A stretch of 64,000 bases of DNA from Massospora cicadina (GCA_022478985.1 JAKSZP010009197.1:186001-250000); one strand, 5' to 3'. Shown: positions 47,401-59,530, counted from the first letter of the stretch. The notes: generated by a model from the sequence alone, not told the origin. Numbers and translations are program-made.

Positions 47401-50385
47401 GAAATTTAAACCTAAATTTACAATAAGCTTAAACTCAAAGTTAAAGCTGCTGTTAGTAGGGGGACAGGAAGACTTGGTGACATCAAATAAGTCAGAAACT
47501 CATTAATACATTCAGAGATCTTAAAAAAGAAATGTGAGGAGGTATATCATCAAAATTTTCCAATCCTGGGGCAGATGATGAGCATATATATTAAAAAGCA
47601 CCCTCAGACAGTACATGAATCAATGGCTATATACATCCAAGACATGTAGTACACAAGTGATAACCATCCATTCCTTCATCTGCATCTTCAAATCAATAAT
47701 TTGCCACCATTCTACCCCAAGAATTATGGTATACAGCCGGCAGTTCAAGGCTGAGAACTTTTCTGCAACAACACTTTATTCTCATGGAAGTACACAGTTT
47801 TTGAAGATCACTTGATTAGATAGGTCAAGGTGCCCCTCCCCTCACCAACCTACTTGATGCTTTTGGAATTTCCAGGACTTCAGAAAACTAATTTTGTTGA
47901 TATTCTAAGAGGTACTGGTAAAAATTCTGTACCGCTGCATCCCATATCCCCCAAAAGGTAAATAATATGTTCAAACCAAAAGTCAACTGTACAGAGCTCT
48001 ATTGCTGACAGATATGGTGGTCTAAATACCTTTAAGATGAACCTATGGCGTTGAAAACACCAGGAGGATCATTAACAATAATAATTGGGCGCACATGCTC
48101 AAACATCCCTTCATCTGGTCATAGGAAACAATAGGGTAGGGGATATTGCAGGCTAAGCTGTGACCAGAGAAAGTGATGCATCATCAGCAAGTTCTGTAAT
48201 TTAACTGTTAAACTGATGGAATCACTTTACAATACAAGGACTGGTACTGGTGCACCTCCACATCATCAATTTGAGATTGTACGAGCCAAAAAATGAGGTT
48301 CACATGGAAGGATAGCTAACAGCTTCTTAGGACTTGGTATGCCGTGGACAAGGCTGCTAGTTTAGGATGGTCAACAGAAAATGGAATCCATCCCAATAAA
48401 CACTTTGGTCAACAATTTCACAATAATAGCGATAAGGGTTATACATGGTCCTCAATTTGAATTACCAGTAGATCTAAAATAGAAGAGCCTTTATTGACTC
48501 CAGAGTGAAACTCATTCTTTCAAAGAGGCACCAGTCACCACCAAAGTTTTGAGAAAATCAACACCTACATGAAGAGATGATCCTATGGTGTCAGAAGAAT
48601 TGTGGAGTTGAGCAATCAGAGAGCTCTTTAAAGATTTAAGTTTGGCAGCTTGAGCTTTTGAAAGAGGTCAAGTTAACACCAAGTAAGTTATAACTCTAGA
48701 TAAATCCAAACATGCGTACCATTCCTCATAGTCCCACTCAAATCCTTTGCCATCTGAATGAACGCCTCAAGGATGTAAACCGATTACAAGTGGCCAGGTT
48801 TATGCTCTACAGTTTGCCACGGCTGCCAAGATTATTAATGCACTATAGACTTTAAGTAAACCCTTAAACTAAACAGGCAATTACAGATACTAATATAGTT
48901 CCCTTTATGCAATTCCTTAAAAGGACCCAAGACTAGAGATATCTCCTATTCTGGAATTATGTTATCTTTCAAGGCTTTTATCTAAAGAACCGGTGGTATA
49001 AGTTGCATGCAACTGACTTGCCTGAGTTGAAGGAGGCATTTTATAAATGCTACGGTTCCCAGGATGAGAGAAAAACACACTTTATAGTAATGGGGAGGCC
49101 CAAATGAAATATCTACTAAACCTTAAATTTTAGGAGTACCAAACTGGTACTAGCATAACGGCATTTATATAAATCCTGGAATTAATTAGGACCTTCTAAT
49201 GATAATATGAGGGATTGGGGCACATAAACAATTTAGCACTCAGGTCTAGTGGGATAAAGTTTATTAAAGCTAAAATGTTTTCCGCAAGAAGGATTGCACA
49301 TCAAACATGAGTTTTTACATGCTATTAGTACAGGTAATTGAAGCAGATTATGTAAATCACTACCCAAAACTGCAAGGGATAAATGTGGAACATATCCAAG
49401 ATAACTAGAGATTTCTGAAGGGAGAATTTAGCAGCTGAAGGTGGCATGGACTCTGTAAAGTCAAGTAAAAGGTCCAGCTCAAGGTTAAATAAAAGCTTGG
49501 CAAATTCTTGAATGAGGGTTATAGCCAATTCTTTGGAACACTCCAGTTTCCTAATATTATGGGAAAACTAGGTGTCAGTAGAATTATTTTAAAAAACTCT
49601 TTTTATTGCAACAAGCTATGATATCACTTATAGATGGGGACAAAAACGAAACCACAGTTCTTATAGCCTTCTAAAATGTTGATGTATTGTTTATAAAATT
49701 TATCTAAGCCCAAACTTTATAATATATTGTACAATTACACCAATTTTTCAAATCTCTCCTTCTCTGACTAAAAGATATTTCATGGTATTAATCATCTCCT
49801 TACCATCTTTCTCCCATCTCTCCTTACACAATTTACAGCCAATTTGGTTACTGCAAGTGCTTCCTTAACCACCTTTGTCTATAACTTTGATAAAACACTG
49901 CATTGGCTTAAGTGAGGTATTTTGCGGCCTTCCTCATTCTTACTTTGGCCTCTTTTGGGGCACCCTACTCTGGTAAAGTAGAACAATTTTCGTTATTAAC
50001 TTTATACATGATTGTATTATATGCTATCCTATACTAGAAACTTAGGTATGGCTATAACTAAAAAACTGATGTATACCATTTAAAGCTAATTCTAATACTG
50101 TACAGAATGGGTTGTAATAGACCATCACTCCATCACTAGAAGCAGTTTTTTATGAGAGTTAGTCAAGCTCAGTTTAGCTCGAGGGATATGGCTGTACTAT
50201 CAAACCAGGTAGCTTTACTTTAGGAAGTGATGTAACATCTTAGTTACCTTAGACTCTGATTTATATCCTCTGCCTTTGGTAATTGTGATGGATGGTATAA
50301 AGTTTAGATTGGGATCTAAGCTGATCAAGTTATTTTTTAGTGTAGAGAGGCTAGCTAATACAAATAGGCAGGGTTTCGTTTAGCT
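47401..50385. other. Gene-free stretch, probably decayed 5' part of element I
   Basis: No convincing reading frame (the frames at 47615-47815 and 49325-49528 are isolated). By position it should contain the protease, gag and 5' LTR of element I, but I could not recognise them. Composition is AT-rich up to about 50300. Confidence 0.35.
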
Positions 50386-50659
50386 CAGTTATTTCCAAAG
50401 TGGTCTATACTAACTGCCAGGGGTTCGTGGAGGTACGGTGGAGGTACGGATGGGGTCCATGGCAAATTAAAATTGTTTTTGGGGGTACAAACCGCTTTGT
50501 ATTTACTTTGCGTCATCCTTTACCAATCAAGATACCAAATTAAATGGGTAACTTTGGTAAAATGCATCTGTATAAAGTTATTTAACTTGGGGGTCCACCG
50601 GCAGCATAATATGATGACATGGGAGGTCCACCGTTAAAATAAGTTCTGGAACCCTTTGG
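50386..50659. mobile_element. hAT-like MITE
   Basis: A 274-bp segment starts CAGTTATTTCCAAAGTGG and ends AAGTTCTGGAACCCTTTGG, giving weak terminal inverted repeats. It is flanked by 8-bp repeats GTTTAGCT (50378-50385) and GTTTAGAT (50660-50667), 7 of 8 identical, the length typical of hAT elements. Internally it has 'ggtccaccggcagc' and 'aggtccaccg' motifs. It is too short to code for a transposase. Confidence 0.5.
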
Positions 50660-52600
50660 GTTTAGATTGATCCAACCAGGCCAATCAAAATTTTTTAGGT
50701 AGGATTATATAATATTGGATAATGATGCTGGTAAACTAAAAAATTTACCCAGGGGGTTATCCATCCTCAGGCTAGCTAAACTACTGAACCTTTACTCCCA
50801 ACGTAGGGGGTGAACCTTAGGGAGGGGAGAATAAAACCCCTAGGGAGATTTCTCATGCTCCGCTTAAACTGGGAAAAACCCATAGGGTAGGGTAAAGATC
50901 TACCGCTGCGGCCAAAACCCAGTGAAAAATTCTAAAAGGGGGTTTCAATCATCCCTTGACAAGGTTCTATAAAGTGTCAACTGGGGAGGTAGGGTTATAA
51001 TGCTTGGATTCTACTGGTATAATATCTTTTCCTTATAAAGTCAAAGGTTGGGGTTGGAAGGGGTATACTATTGATATGGCACTAAATGGTAAAAATTTGG
51101 TGTAATCTATTAAAATCACCCGGTTGGGGATAAGCTATCAGCAACGGCTAGTTTTATAATTGTAAAAGTATACCCCCTTCAACTATAAAGATCATAAGGT
51201 TAAAGCACCCGTCACACTTTCACAATATTAACCAAATCGGTTTGGGCCTTGGGAAAAACCTGGGATGTCTAACCAGTGACCGGTTTAAGCCTGTACCTGC
51301 TGAAACCACATGGTACTGGAATGAATTGGGTACCCCAGCACTTGATATAAGGCTTGATGAGGGTAGATGTTTCTACTTTGGTGATAAAGCGCTGGTGAGT
51401 TTTATTATCCCACCATAAAGCTGCAACCAAAGTTATCTATCCCAAGGCTAATTGGCCCATAGCATTAGCCCTTCAACTTATAGGTGCAACTTTAGGTGAC
51501 GGCCTCAGGTTAATAATCCGGTAAACACCTGGACTTGGAACCCGTACCTATCCCGCCCACCTTCACATCTTTTAGCTGAACGCTTAACATGCCCACGTAA
51601 GTTGATTGGCGGGATTAGATTAAGGCACCGTTTAGCATCTGCGTCTCACCCGACGCTCGTAACTTGTAAAATATTTTTAAAAGGGGTTTCAGCTCCCAAG
51701 TACTTTATCCTTACCCCACGCCCACAACTTTAAACGGAACCGACCGCGACTTAACCCACCAACCCTCAAGTTTTAACCCACCCGCGATTCCAGCCTCGAG
51801 GCAAAACCTCAAGTTGGGGGGTTTAACTTAAACGGGTCGGCTGAACTGATAAAGTTACCGCCACGGCTAGCAGATGACTTAACCCACTTCGAAAAGTTTG
51901 GCGGCCATCATTTTGCCACCCCCTCCGGAACCGATCGGTCCAACTTTAAATTTGAACTTCACCCCTTTGCGTTGGGTACCCTGCCGTAAAAACCCCTTAA
52001 CGTCAGCACTATGGGATCGCACCGGTTTAGGTTGGCTGCGGTGGAGAGGAGCGGACGGCGAGCCTGTAGCTTCATGATTTTAAGGCAAGTTTCACCCTGA
52101 GGCGTTAAAGCAATAGGGTAGGTACGAGGGGCTAAATACCAAAAGGCTCGTGAGTATAGAGTACTAGGTCAGCAGCTTTAAATGGAAGCTGAACTCGAGT
52201 TTCACACTCAGAACGCATGCGGAGATGGATTAATGACCAACCGCAATGTTAAAAAATAGGCTGAGCGATGTTTGCGGATGATTCGAGTGGGATGCCCGTT
52301 GATTAACCCTACATTGGCTTAAAAGCTGTTCAACAAACTACCAAACCTAAAGGAACGAACCTAGGAGAGATCAACGTCGATGCATAGCGCAGCTAGGTGG
52401 CGCAACACCAGCGCTCCTTTTTATTAGAGCTCGAGAAGCTCGAGACGTTAAGCTATAGGGTGGGAGCTTTATCGCAAAATATCCTAATAGGTATCTCCGA
52501 GGACCTGTTTGGGCTGATATTAGGGTGCAAGGCTATCAATTAGCGGTAAAACGGAAGCCAAGCGCATCGGAAAGGAAATTAAACAACTGGTTGGGAAGAG
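50660..52600. other. Gene-free GC-richer intergenic island
   Basis: Composition changes here: CpG dinucleotides become common and GGGTTAA, AACCGG and similar words recur, yet no frame of 60 codons exists on either strand until 52603. No transposon protein is detectable. It lies 3' of the membrane-protein gene. The only structured part I see is at 52386-52445. Confidence 0.4.
52420..52425 (-). terminator. Possible poly(A) signal of the membrane-protein gene
   Basis: AATAAA on the minus strand, about 180 bases after the stop codon at 52603, a reasonable distance for a fungal 3' UTR. Confidence 0.4.
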
Positions 52601-52602
52601 AG

Positions 52603-53246
52603 TTAGGCTTGGGTTATAGGCTCTGAGCCCGAATTAAGGGTAAGGAGGACGATAGCCCATATGGCCAGGGCGAAGATGAGGATGAGGAAGAAGGAACAGG
52701 CCGCGGCCATGGCCCGGTTCCAACGCCTCCAACCCCGGTCGGTGGACGCCCGAACGCTCCCAAGGAACCATAGCGGGAAGCAGAAAAGCCCCCCAAAGAA
52801 GTACCGCCCCCCGAGCGGGACATGCAAAGCTGGCGGGGGTTGAGGGCGGGGCTTTTCGCTTGGGGGTAGGCCCGAAACCCGCCTAGAGTATGCAGCCGGG
52901 CGGGGGAGGCGAGCCCGGGTGATAAACCGGCGGGCGCGCGGAGGGAACCGGCCCCCGTAAGGGTGGAATCGTCGAGCGTCTTGAGCGTAGAAGACCTGAT
53001 AAACTCGCTCGCGACGTGATAGTTCGTCCCGCCAATGGTCTCCTTAAGCTGGTAGGCTAGAGGGTCAAACTCATAATCGTCAAACGGGATGGTAAAGTAG
53101 GAGCTATCATCCGACCTCGGGGCTTTAAACGGGTGGCTGATAATGCTCTGGGTACTGGCGCTTTCAAACGGGACTGAGGTTGACCGCGGCTGGTCGGGTG
53201 GCCACGTATCAGGGATCACCTTCGAGCGGTGCGCCTTTTTGGGCAT
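52603..53246 (-). CDS. Small two-helix membrane protein, one likely intron
   Basis: The start at 53246 has a good fungal context (CAACAAATGCC). Exon 1 encodes a polar N-terminal region (MPKKAHRSKVIPDTWPPDQ; later FTIPFDDYEFDPLAYQLKE). The unspliced frame runs on for 210 codons into a low-complexity Ser/Gly/Pro tail. A better model removes an intron with donor at 52948 (GTTCCC) or 52927 (GTTTAT) and acceptor CAG ending at 52830, with a CTCAAC branch-like site. Both donors join in frame to LHVPLGGRYFFGGLFCFPLW. Exon 2 gives two hydrophobic helices, FFGGLFCFPLWFLGS and AAACSFFLILIFALAIWAIV, separated by a basic loop (RGWRRWNR), and stops at TAA 52605-52603. The spliced product is 174 or 181 residues. 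Family not recognised by name. It is the only apparently intact host gene here. Confidence 0.65.
52830..52948 (-). other. Predicted intron of the membrane-protein gene
   Basis: 119 nt using the donor at 52948 or 98 nt using the donor at 52927. The acceptor is CCGCCAG preceded by a CTCAAC branch-like sequence at 11-16 bases. Both choices keep phase 1. Evidence is the frame switch from a low-complexity tail to a clean pair of membrane helices. Confidence 0.5.
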
Positions 53247-53610
53247 TTGTTGAACCTTCTATAATGACCTTTGAAGATGAGAAATCAAAAATACGACCGA
53301 AACTTTGTAGCGCCATAAAAAGGTTCTATAGGAGTATTTAAAATTCTATTAAAGGAAAAGTAAAGGCTAAAAGCCTATAGGAAGAAACTATTTCCGGGTT
53401 ATAGCGGCAATATAAAAACGAGGTGAGAAAAAAGCAAGCTACCAAGCCAAATTCAACCGTCGCCTGCCACCTTTCTAAAATGAAACCTTTAAAGGGTACT
53501 GAAACAAGAACGATATAACGAAAATAACTTGGTAAAAAAGTTGCAAAATAATTCTAAAGGCCGGCAACAAATATGAAGTGGGGAGGAGACCAAATCAATA
53601 AGTAAAAACT
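53247..53610. promoter_or_regulatory. Upstream region of the membrane-protein gene
   Basis: AT-rich, no gene. It should contain the promoter by position; no clear TATA box or repeated element is visible. Confidence 0.3.
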
Positions 53611-53616
53611 TTACCT

Positions 53617-53692
53617 TCTGAGGATAGATAAACTGTGAATATTCTGAGGATAGATAAACTGTGAATATTGAGGATAGATAAACTGTGAGTAA
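53617..53692. repeat. Short tandem repeat, 24-28 bp unit, three copies
   Basis: GAGGATAGATAAACTGTGA occurs three times (from about 53619, 53646 and 53670). On the minus strand it translates as repeats of YSQFIYPQ at the end of a 96-codon frame (53901-53611), which I do not consider a proven gene. Confidence 0.75.
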
Positions 53693-55350
53693 AGGGTATC
53701 AACCATCCACCACTCAAATCGGTGGACGGAATTTATAAGTATCTGAAGCGTTTGATATTGATCAAGCGTACTCCAACTGTATGGGTTGGTAGAGTGGGAT
53801 GTCACTGATTTCATAACCTTTTTAAAAAGGCGCGATTTGACTTGCGGATAAATCCGCCATTTCATTAAAACTTTTAATAAAAGTTCACCCAATGAAATCA
53901 AGTGCCATTGAAAACGGTTTAGTAACCGATAGCGGGTAAAGCAAGTTTAGGCTTGAGCCATGCGTGAAGCATGACTCAATTTTTATTCGAGCCGGGGGAT
54001 CATGAGACCTTATCGGCCATCAAGTAAATCATCAACCCAATCACAAGCAATTTATAGATAAATGATGTCATAATTTAAGGGAGGACAGAGAGTTAAGGTT
54101 CTATTTTCAAACCTACTGATTGACACTGGAAGATTTCGATAGCTTATCTAAGGTTGATGTACATGATAGCTCGAAACTTAAACTTGAAACTTTCCATTTA
54201 GTTAAGTTTATGGAGTTTAACTTAACTGCACTTTATCGAATAAGCTAATCCTGTAGTATTTATTTATATCGGATATTGATGCACCTTCCAATGGTTGCAG
54301 CTTAGGTCAAACCGCCGATGATTAATATCTGCCATGGTTTACCAAAATAGTATAGATCCCATCGCATAAAACAGCAGGGAGTAACCAACTTGAACAAAAT
54401 GGAGTTCCAACTAAATAAAATCCTTTATAATCACCATTAAAAGCTTTTCAAAACTTGGTTAAATCAATAAAAATGGGCATGAATAATCTAAATTTAAAAT
54501 CACTGAAGTCACCTAGTAGAAACTTGGTTCAAACTATATCCTATCAAATTCACCATTCTAAACTGGCTTTGATCGCTTAAAACCCAATTTAACATTCGTC
54601 CCATCTAATTTCCACTTTTAAACCAGTTATCAATTGCGGCACACTAATTAGCTAAACCGGTATAAGGCAATCTACCTCCAGTTAAAATCTCCCGAAATAG
54701 TGATTAAAAGGGTTACCAACCAAGTGCCACGTTTCATTTATTCCTCAACCGAACCACCCATGTTAAAAAATCCCACTCTGGTGGTAGAAAAGCTAAAGGC
54801 GATAAGCCAATTATTATCCTAACCTTCGTTGCATCTCCGGTAAACAGTATCTGTAACTGGTTACATCACTGGGTTTTAAATTGGGTCTTTTCAACTATTT
54901 TAGACCTTATTGGCCACAACCTTTTCTGCGCCTGGAGCCCTTGAATTATATTGGTTAGTACAGATAAAGTGCAAAACAGTTAATCTTTGATTGTACAGTT
55001 AGATTAATTATTCTTTCTATAAAACTTCTTTTTACTGGCTGAGCACCTATCGATATCATTAGTTAGATTCCTTTTTAACCTTGGTAGCTGTTATATACAT
55101 CATACTTCAAGTTTATAGGTAACTTGAATGTTACCTTATATCACCTATCATCAGTCAGTTACTATATTAGATACAAGCTGATTCCCCACCGCTGACTGGG
55201 TTTATAGATAACCAGAATCTTAAACAAAAAATTTAGGTTTTTATTTTTAGATGTCCATCAATAGTTTACAAGTGGTTGTTATTCAAAGGCGATTGTACAT
55301 CTACTAAACTGATTAAAGACTATTTAAACTATCGAGTTAACAAACAACTA
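53693..55350. other. Gene-free AT-rich stretch
   Basis: No frame, repeat or transposon domain recognised. Confidence 0.4.
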
Positions 55351-55353
55351 AAA

Positions 55354-55420
55354 TGGTGGGTGGCTCATTGGTAGTATGGGTTTAATAACCTCCGCCACCT
55401 GAGTTCAATCCTGGCAGATA
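55354..55420 (+). repeat. tRNA-like sequence, probably a SINE head or tRNA relic
   Basis: TGGCTCATTGG at 55361 matches a pol III A box at 10 of 11 positions, and GAGTTCAATCC at 55401 resembles the B box GGTTCGANTCC, at normal spacing. The acceptor arms do not pair and the T stem is poor, so this is not a working tRNA gene. Confidence 0.35.
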
Positions 55421-55639
55421 AACTTAGTAGGGGACGATCCATAACTGTGTCAGCATTGTACACCAATTATTAAACCGAGATAGCAATTAACAAGGCTGTC
55501 CATGGAGTTCCTGGCTTATCATAACGCCATCCGTGTAAATTTACTAAGTTTTATCCTTTTTTACTATTATCTCTAATCTCCCAATTTTACCCATCAACCA
55601 GTGTGATACCTTTTCTTTCCAGCCCATCTTGAATAGATG

Positions 55640-57334
55640 GAGTAATCATTTTACCATATTAGATCTGAGCAACGAATCTTGACCTAAGTGCCATAAAGAT
55701 GGCAAAAGAAATTTTGACTGGCTGCCAATCAGGGTTCATGAGCACCCGCAAAGCAACCCAGAATGTCAGGGCATTGCTAGCCAAATGAAATGGTAGCGGG
55801 CAGGGAGCAAAGTTATCAGTTGGCGATGACTGAAAAATATCATCACCACTATCCTTACTAGTAATCAAACTGTGGCCACTGCAGTGGCAACAGATTATGG
55901 GGTGGTTAACTCCTTAGACCCACAGAGGGCCCTGGATGTGCTGTAGAGCCACTGGTTGTTGAGTGGGCAGTGAGGTCATGGAACCTTGCCCAGCGTGGAA
56001 AATATCTCCAAAATTAAGGGACATCTTGACACCAGAGGTCATCCACGAGTGGGGACAATCCCAACAAGCTACTAACTTGGTAACCCCATTTGAGGAGGGT
56101 TGGAAGCAACGTTGTGAGAATGGCCAATAAGGCCCAGTCCTTGTGAAACTCTGGAAACATGGTGCTGGGTAGCAGTGGTGACATAAAATGGTAAAAATTT
56201 TTGATCTGTAAAATTGGGCTTATAAAGGGATTAGTTTTTTATTGAACAAAATTATTGAGAATTGACTGACAATTGTACCAGTGAGGGACGGTTGTCCTAA
56301 GTACCAGAGGGCTTAGGTAATAGATGGGAATGCATGAACAAAAGTGTTGTGATCCCAACCAGCTTTAGCAAAAAGAGTTCACAACTAACTAGGTGACAAA
56401 TTTATATTCTGCTAGCCATCTGAATCTCGCTCAGATTTCACCACTAAATTTTCCTTATACTGTGATTCTACTTGGTGGATTGTCAATGCTTTGTTCAGCA
56501 GGCGACTGGTTGCACCCATGGCTAGGCTGCGTAGGTGCAGTCCCATTGGGTATTGAGAGATTTTGTCACCCTCAAACCATCTGGAGTTGGACCTCCTATT
56601 CTGGTGGGAGGGCAGCACCCTGGAAGGTTTTTTAACCCAATCATACTGCAACTGGCACAATTCCGTTTTCCTTAATTTATCTAGATTTTTTGTTTCTTCA
56701 GCAAAACTCAGAATTATTGACAGGGATAGATGCCCACCACTTTCGCTATGGCAGCATCCTCATACCGCTGCCACCTCCATGCACATTCCCCTGATCTACT
56801 GGAAAAGACCTAGCATGGTAATATAGGGGGTAAGGGTGCAACTTTGAGGGAGTATGCCATCTAAAATGTTTTTTTCAGCATTATGGCTTGATTCAGCTGA
56901 GTTGGTTTAAAAAGGGTATTAGCTACTTTACACTGAATTGGATGATGTGATCACCAACTCTAATAAAACCTGATAAATAATATATGGAGTGATCACCCCT
57001 ATTGACACTTTAATTAACTTCTAATAATTGCAGACTTATCTGCTGAACATACTCAAAAAGACCTTCTCTCTCAATTTGTCACTCAACCTTTATCTTGGTC
57101 TTCCCAAGCTGAATGCATCCTCTGCTTGGTAATCTACTATTTGTTCCCTTTTTAGAGTTCACCTATCTCAAGGTTTAAGTGGAATTCCCTCAATTTGCAG
57201 AACTATTGCTACTTTGATCAATTCACTTTCATTCATATAACATTTAAGATGAATCTTGGACCTTGTCTCAACTCTAATTTCTGATCCACCAGAATATATA
57301 GCATATTGTCCAGTCATATCCACCTCTCAACATT
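55640..57334 (-). other. Decayed retroelement sequence with gag-like fragment
   Basis: The minus-strand frame 55868-55659 has FHLASNALTFWVALRVLMN and FMALRSRFVAQI, which resembles the capsid part of Gypsy gag (a helix with FW followed by an RF motif). The rest (55870-57334) has no recognisable domain and may include the 3' LTR of element D ending near 57335 (minus strand start TGTTGAGAGG). Confidence 0.4.
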
Positions 57335-57549
57335 ACCCCTCCCCCTTTGACTGGACAATATTCTTCTGTTGCTTATATGCTCAAAGGAACTTCATGTGAA
57401 CTCAGTTGATAATCTGACCACCTGTGGGTTCCTTAATGGTGTAGGTATCCATACCAGTCTTCCTGATAATCTCAAATGGGCCAGCTCAGATGTTAGAGAG
57501 CTTGTTTTCTGCCTGAATCCATGTTGTTCATGGAACAGAACATGATCTC

Positions 57550-58592
57550 CTACAGCAAACAGCAGAAGTCACTATGTCTCTTCTGGTCAGCCACCTGATC
57601 ATGAATCTTCTTAGCCAAGCTTGTAGAATAGGCTTTCATTTGTAACTTGATCAGCGTTTTCATTATATTCATCATATACTGCTGTGATTCCATACCACCA
57701 GTGTCCTCTACACATGAATAAAGCAGGGCAGTCAGGGCCAGATGTCTACCATAGAGCAGTTGGAAAGGGCTCTTGCCGGTGGATGAGTGATAGCTGATAT
57801 TATATGCAAACACAGCTGTAGGTAGGAGAGTACTCCATTCCAAGGGTCAATCCTTTACTAGTTTATGGAGTAAGTTCACTAAAGTTCCGTTGACCTGTTC
57901 CACCATTCCATTTGATTCTGGATGGTAGGGTGTAGTTAAAACTCCATGGATTGCCATCAACTCATTCAACTTGGGCAAGATGTGTGAGGTGAAATTGATT
58001 CCATTGTCCATTAAGATATACTGTGGGCAGCCATGTCGCTGTATAATGCACTCCATAATAAACTTGGCTGTAGTGACTGCTCCTAAGTTATTAACTGCCC
58101 TGGCTCCCACCCATCTTGTCAAATGATCAATTGCTACAATTATATACTTAGATCAGTTTGCGCCAGTTGGCAGAGGTCCCACTATATCAAGGGAAATGGT
58201 ATGCTGGATGAACTGAGGCTTACCAGATGGTATGTGATCTTCTTGTGGAAAATTTTCTCCACTTGACACTGATGGCAACAGCTTACCATTTCCAGCACAT
58301 CATAATGCATGCTCTCCCAATAGTAGTGGGGTCACAAAAACTCCAACGTTTTCCACAATCCTCCATTTCCTACCACCCAATGGGCATCCAAAATAATTGC
58401 AGGTCTAGCAGAAGGTTTAGGGAAACTCAGCATCAAGTCTCCAATCTGCTTATATAATTCCCCATTACATAGGAAAGTATTCAGCCTAAGCCCATCTAGT
58501 ACTTTAATTATTTGTGGCAGCTCATCATGGTATTTGTCCACCACCATCTTCTCATACATAATGTCAGCCAAATCTGCTGTAATAGCAACCAT
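57550..58592 (-). pseudogene. Element D integrase
   Basis: The core has [20 protein letters not shown] (second Asp) and [12 protein letters not shown] (Glu) in the frame 58122-57847, and VFAYNISYHSSTGKSPFQLL with YGRHLALTALL in 57843-57550. The N-terminal zinc-binding part (58592-58332 and left) is decayed. A frameshift or stop separates the two core frames at about 57845. Confidence 0.8.
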
Positions 58593-59530
58593 TGGTAGTT
58601 ATGAAAGACAATCTGGATTCACAATGTTTTGCTCCCAGCCAGTGTACAATCTCAAAATCATACGCCTGGTGATTCAGTGACCAACGCGTGAGACATCCTT
58701 CAGGTTTATGGAGATTTTTCAGCCAGCACAAGGAGGCATGATCTGTAACCACTTGAAATTTTACCCCATGTAGATATACCCAAAACTGTTTGTATGCGTA
58801 AATCACTGCCAAGAACTACCACTCATTCATGGGGTAGTTCCATTCATGACAGCTAAGCTTTGACTACAAAAATGACAGGGTGCTCCATGCCATCATCATC
58901 CTTCTAGGATAATACTGCCCCTAGAGCGGAGAGCAATGCATCCAACTGTACTATGAATTGTTTTTCAAAGTTGGGGTATTGCAAAATGGGTGCACTCGCC
59001 AATGCAGTTTTTGGTACATCTAAAGAGTTTTGGCATCGTTCCATCCAGTTGAAAGTGGCATTTTTCTTTAACAACTCAAAGAGCGGTGTCCCAATACAGC
59101 TGAAGTTAGGAATGAACTGCTGGTAGTAACTGACCATCCCTGAAAACATTTGGATATCCCATTTATTACCTGGGTGGATCATCTTGCTTATTAATTTCAC
59201 CTTCACCAGCTGCAGTTTAAGCCCTTTTGAATCCACTATGAACTCAAGGTATTCTAATTGCTCTTTAAAAAAGTGACACCTCTGAGGCTTGATTTTGATA
59301 TTAGGGTTAGTGAGTTAATGTAACACTTGTTCTAGATGAGCAATATGCTCTGTAAACATTTGTGAGAACATGTTGATATAATTGAGGTAAATTAAGATAC
59401 AAGCCAGCTTCAATTCACCTAAAATCGTATCCATAGCACGCTGGAACATAGCTGGGGTGCTGCAAAGCTCTGTGGCATACGTGTAGGCTGGAATAACCCC
59501 TTTAAAGTGATGATAGCGCATTTCTCCCAT
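58564..59530 (-). pseudogene. Element D RT active-site region and RNase H
   Basis: 59530-59315 has STPAMFQRAMDTILGELK and ACILIYLNYINMFSQMF, so YxDD reads YLNY. 59236-58904 covers the thumb (SGMVSYYQQFIPNFSCIG) and RNase H start (FIVQLDALLSALGAVLS), and 58812-58564 has VVTDHASLCWLKNLHKPEG. Several frame breaks. Confidence 0.8.

Noticed and set aside
52661..52843. Plus-strand 60-codon basic frame opposite the membrane-protein gene
   Set aside because: Antisense shadow in GC-rich DNA; the opposite strand gives a coherent two-helix protein.
55354..55420. Functional tRNA gene
   Set aside because: Acceptor and T stems do not pair; only the A and B boxes are tRNA-like.
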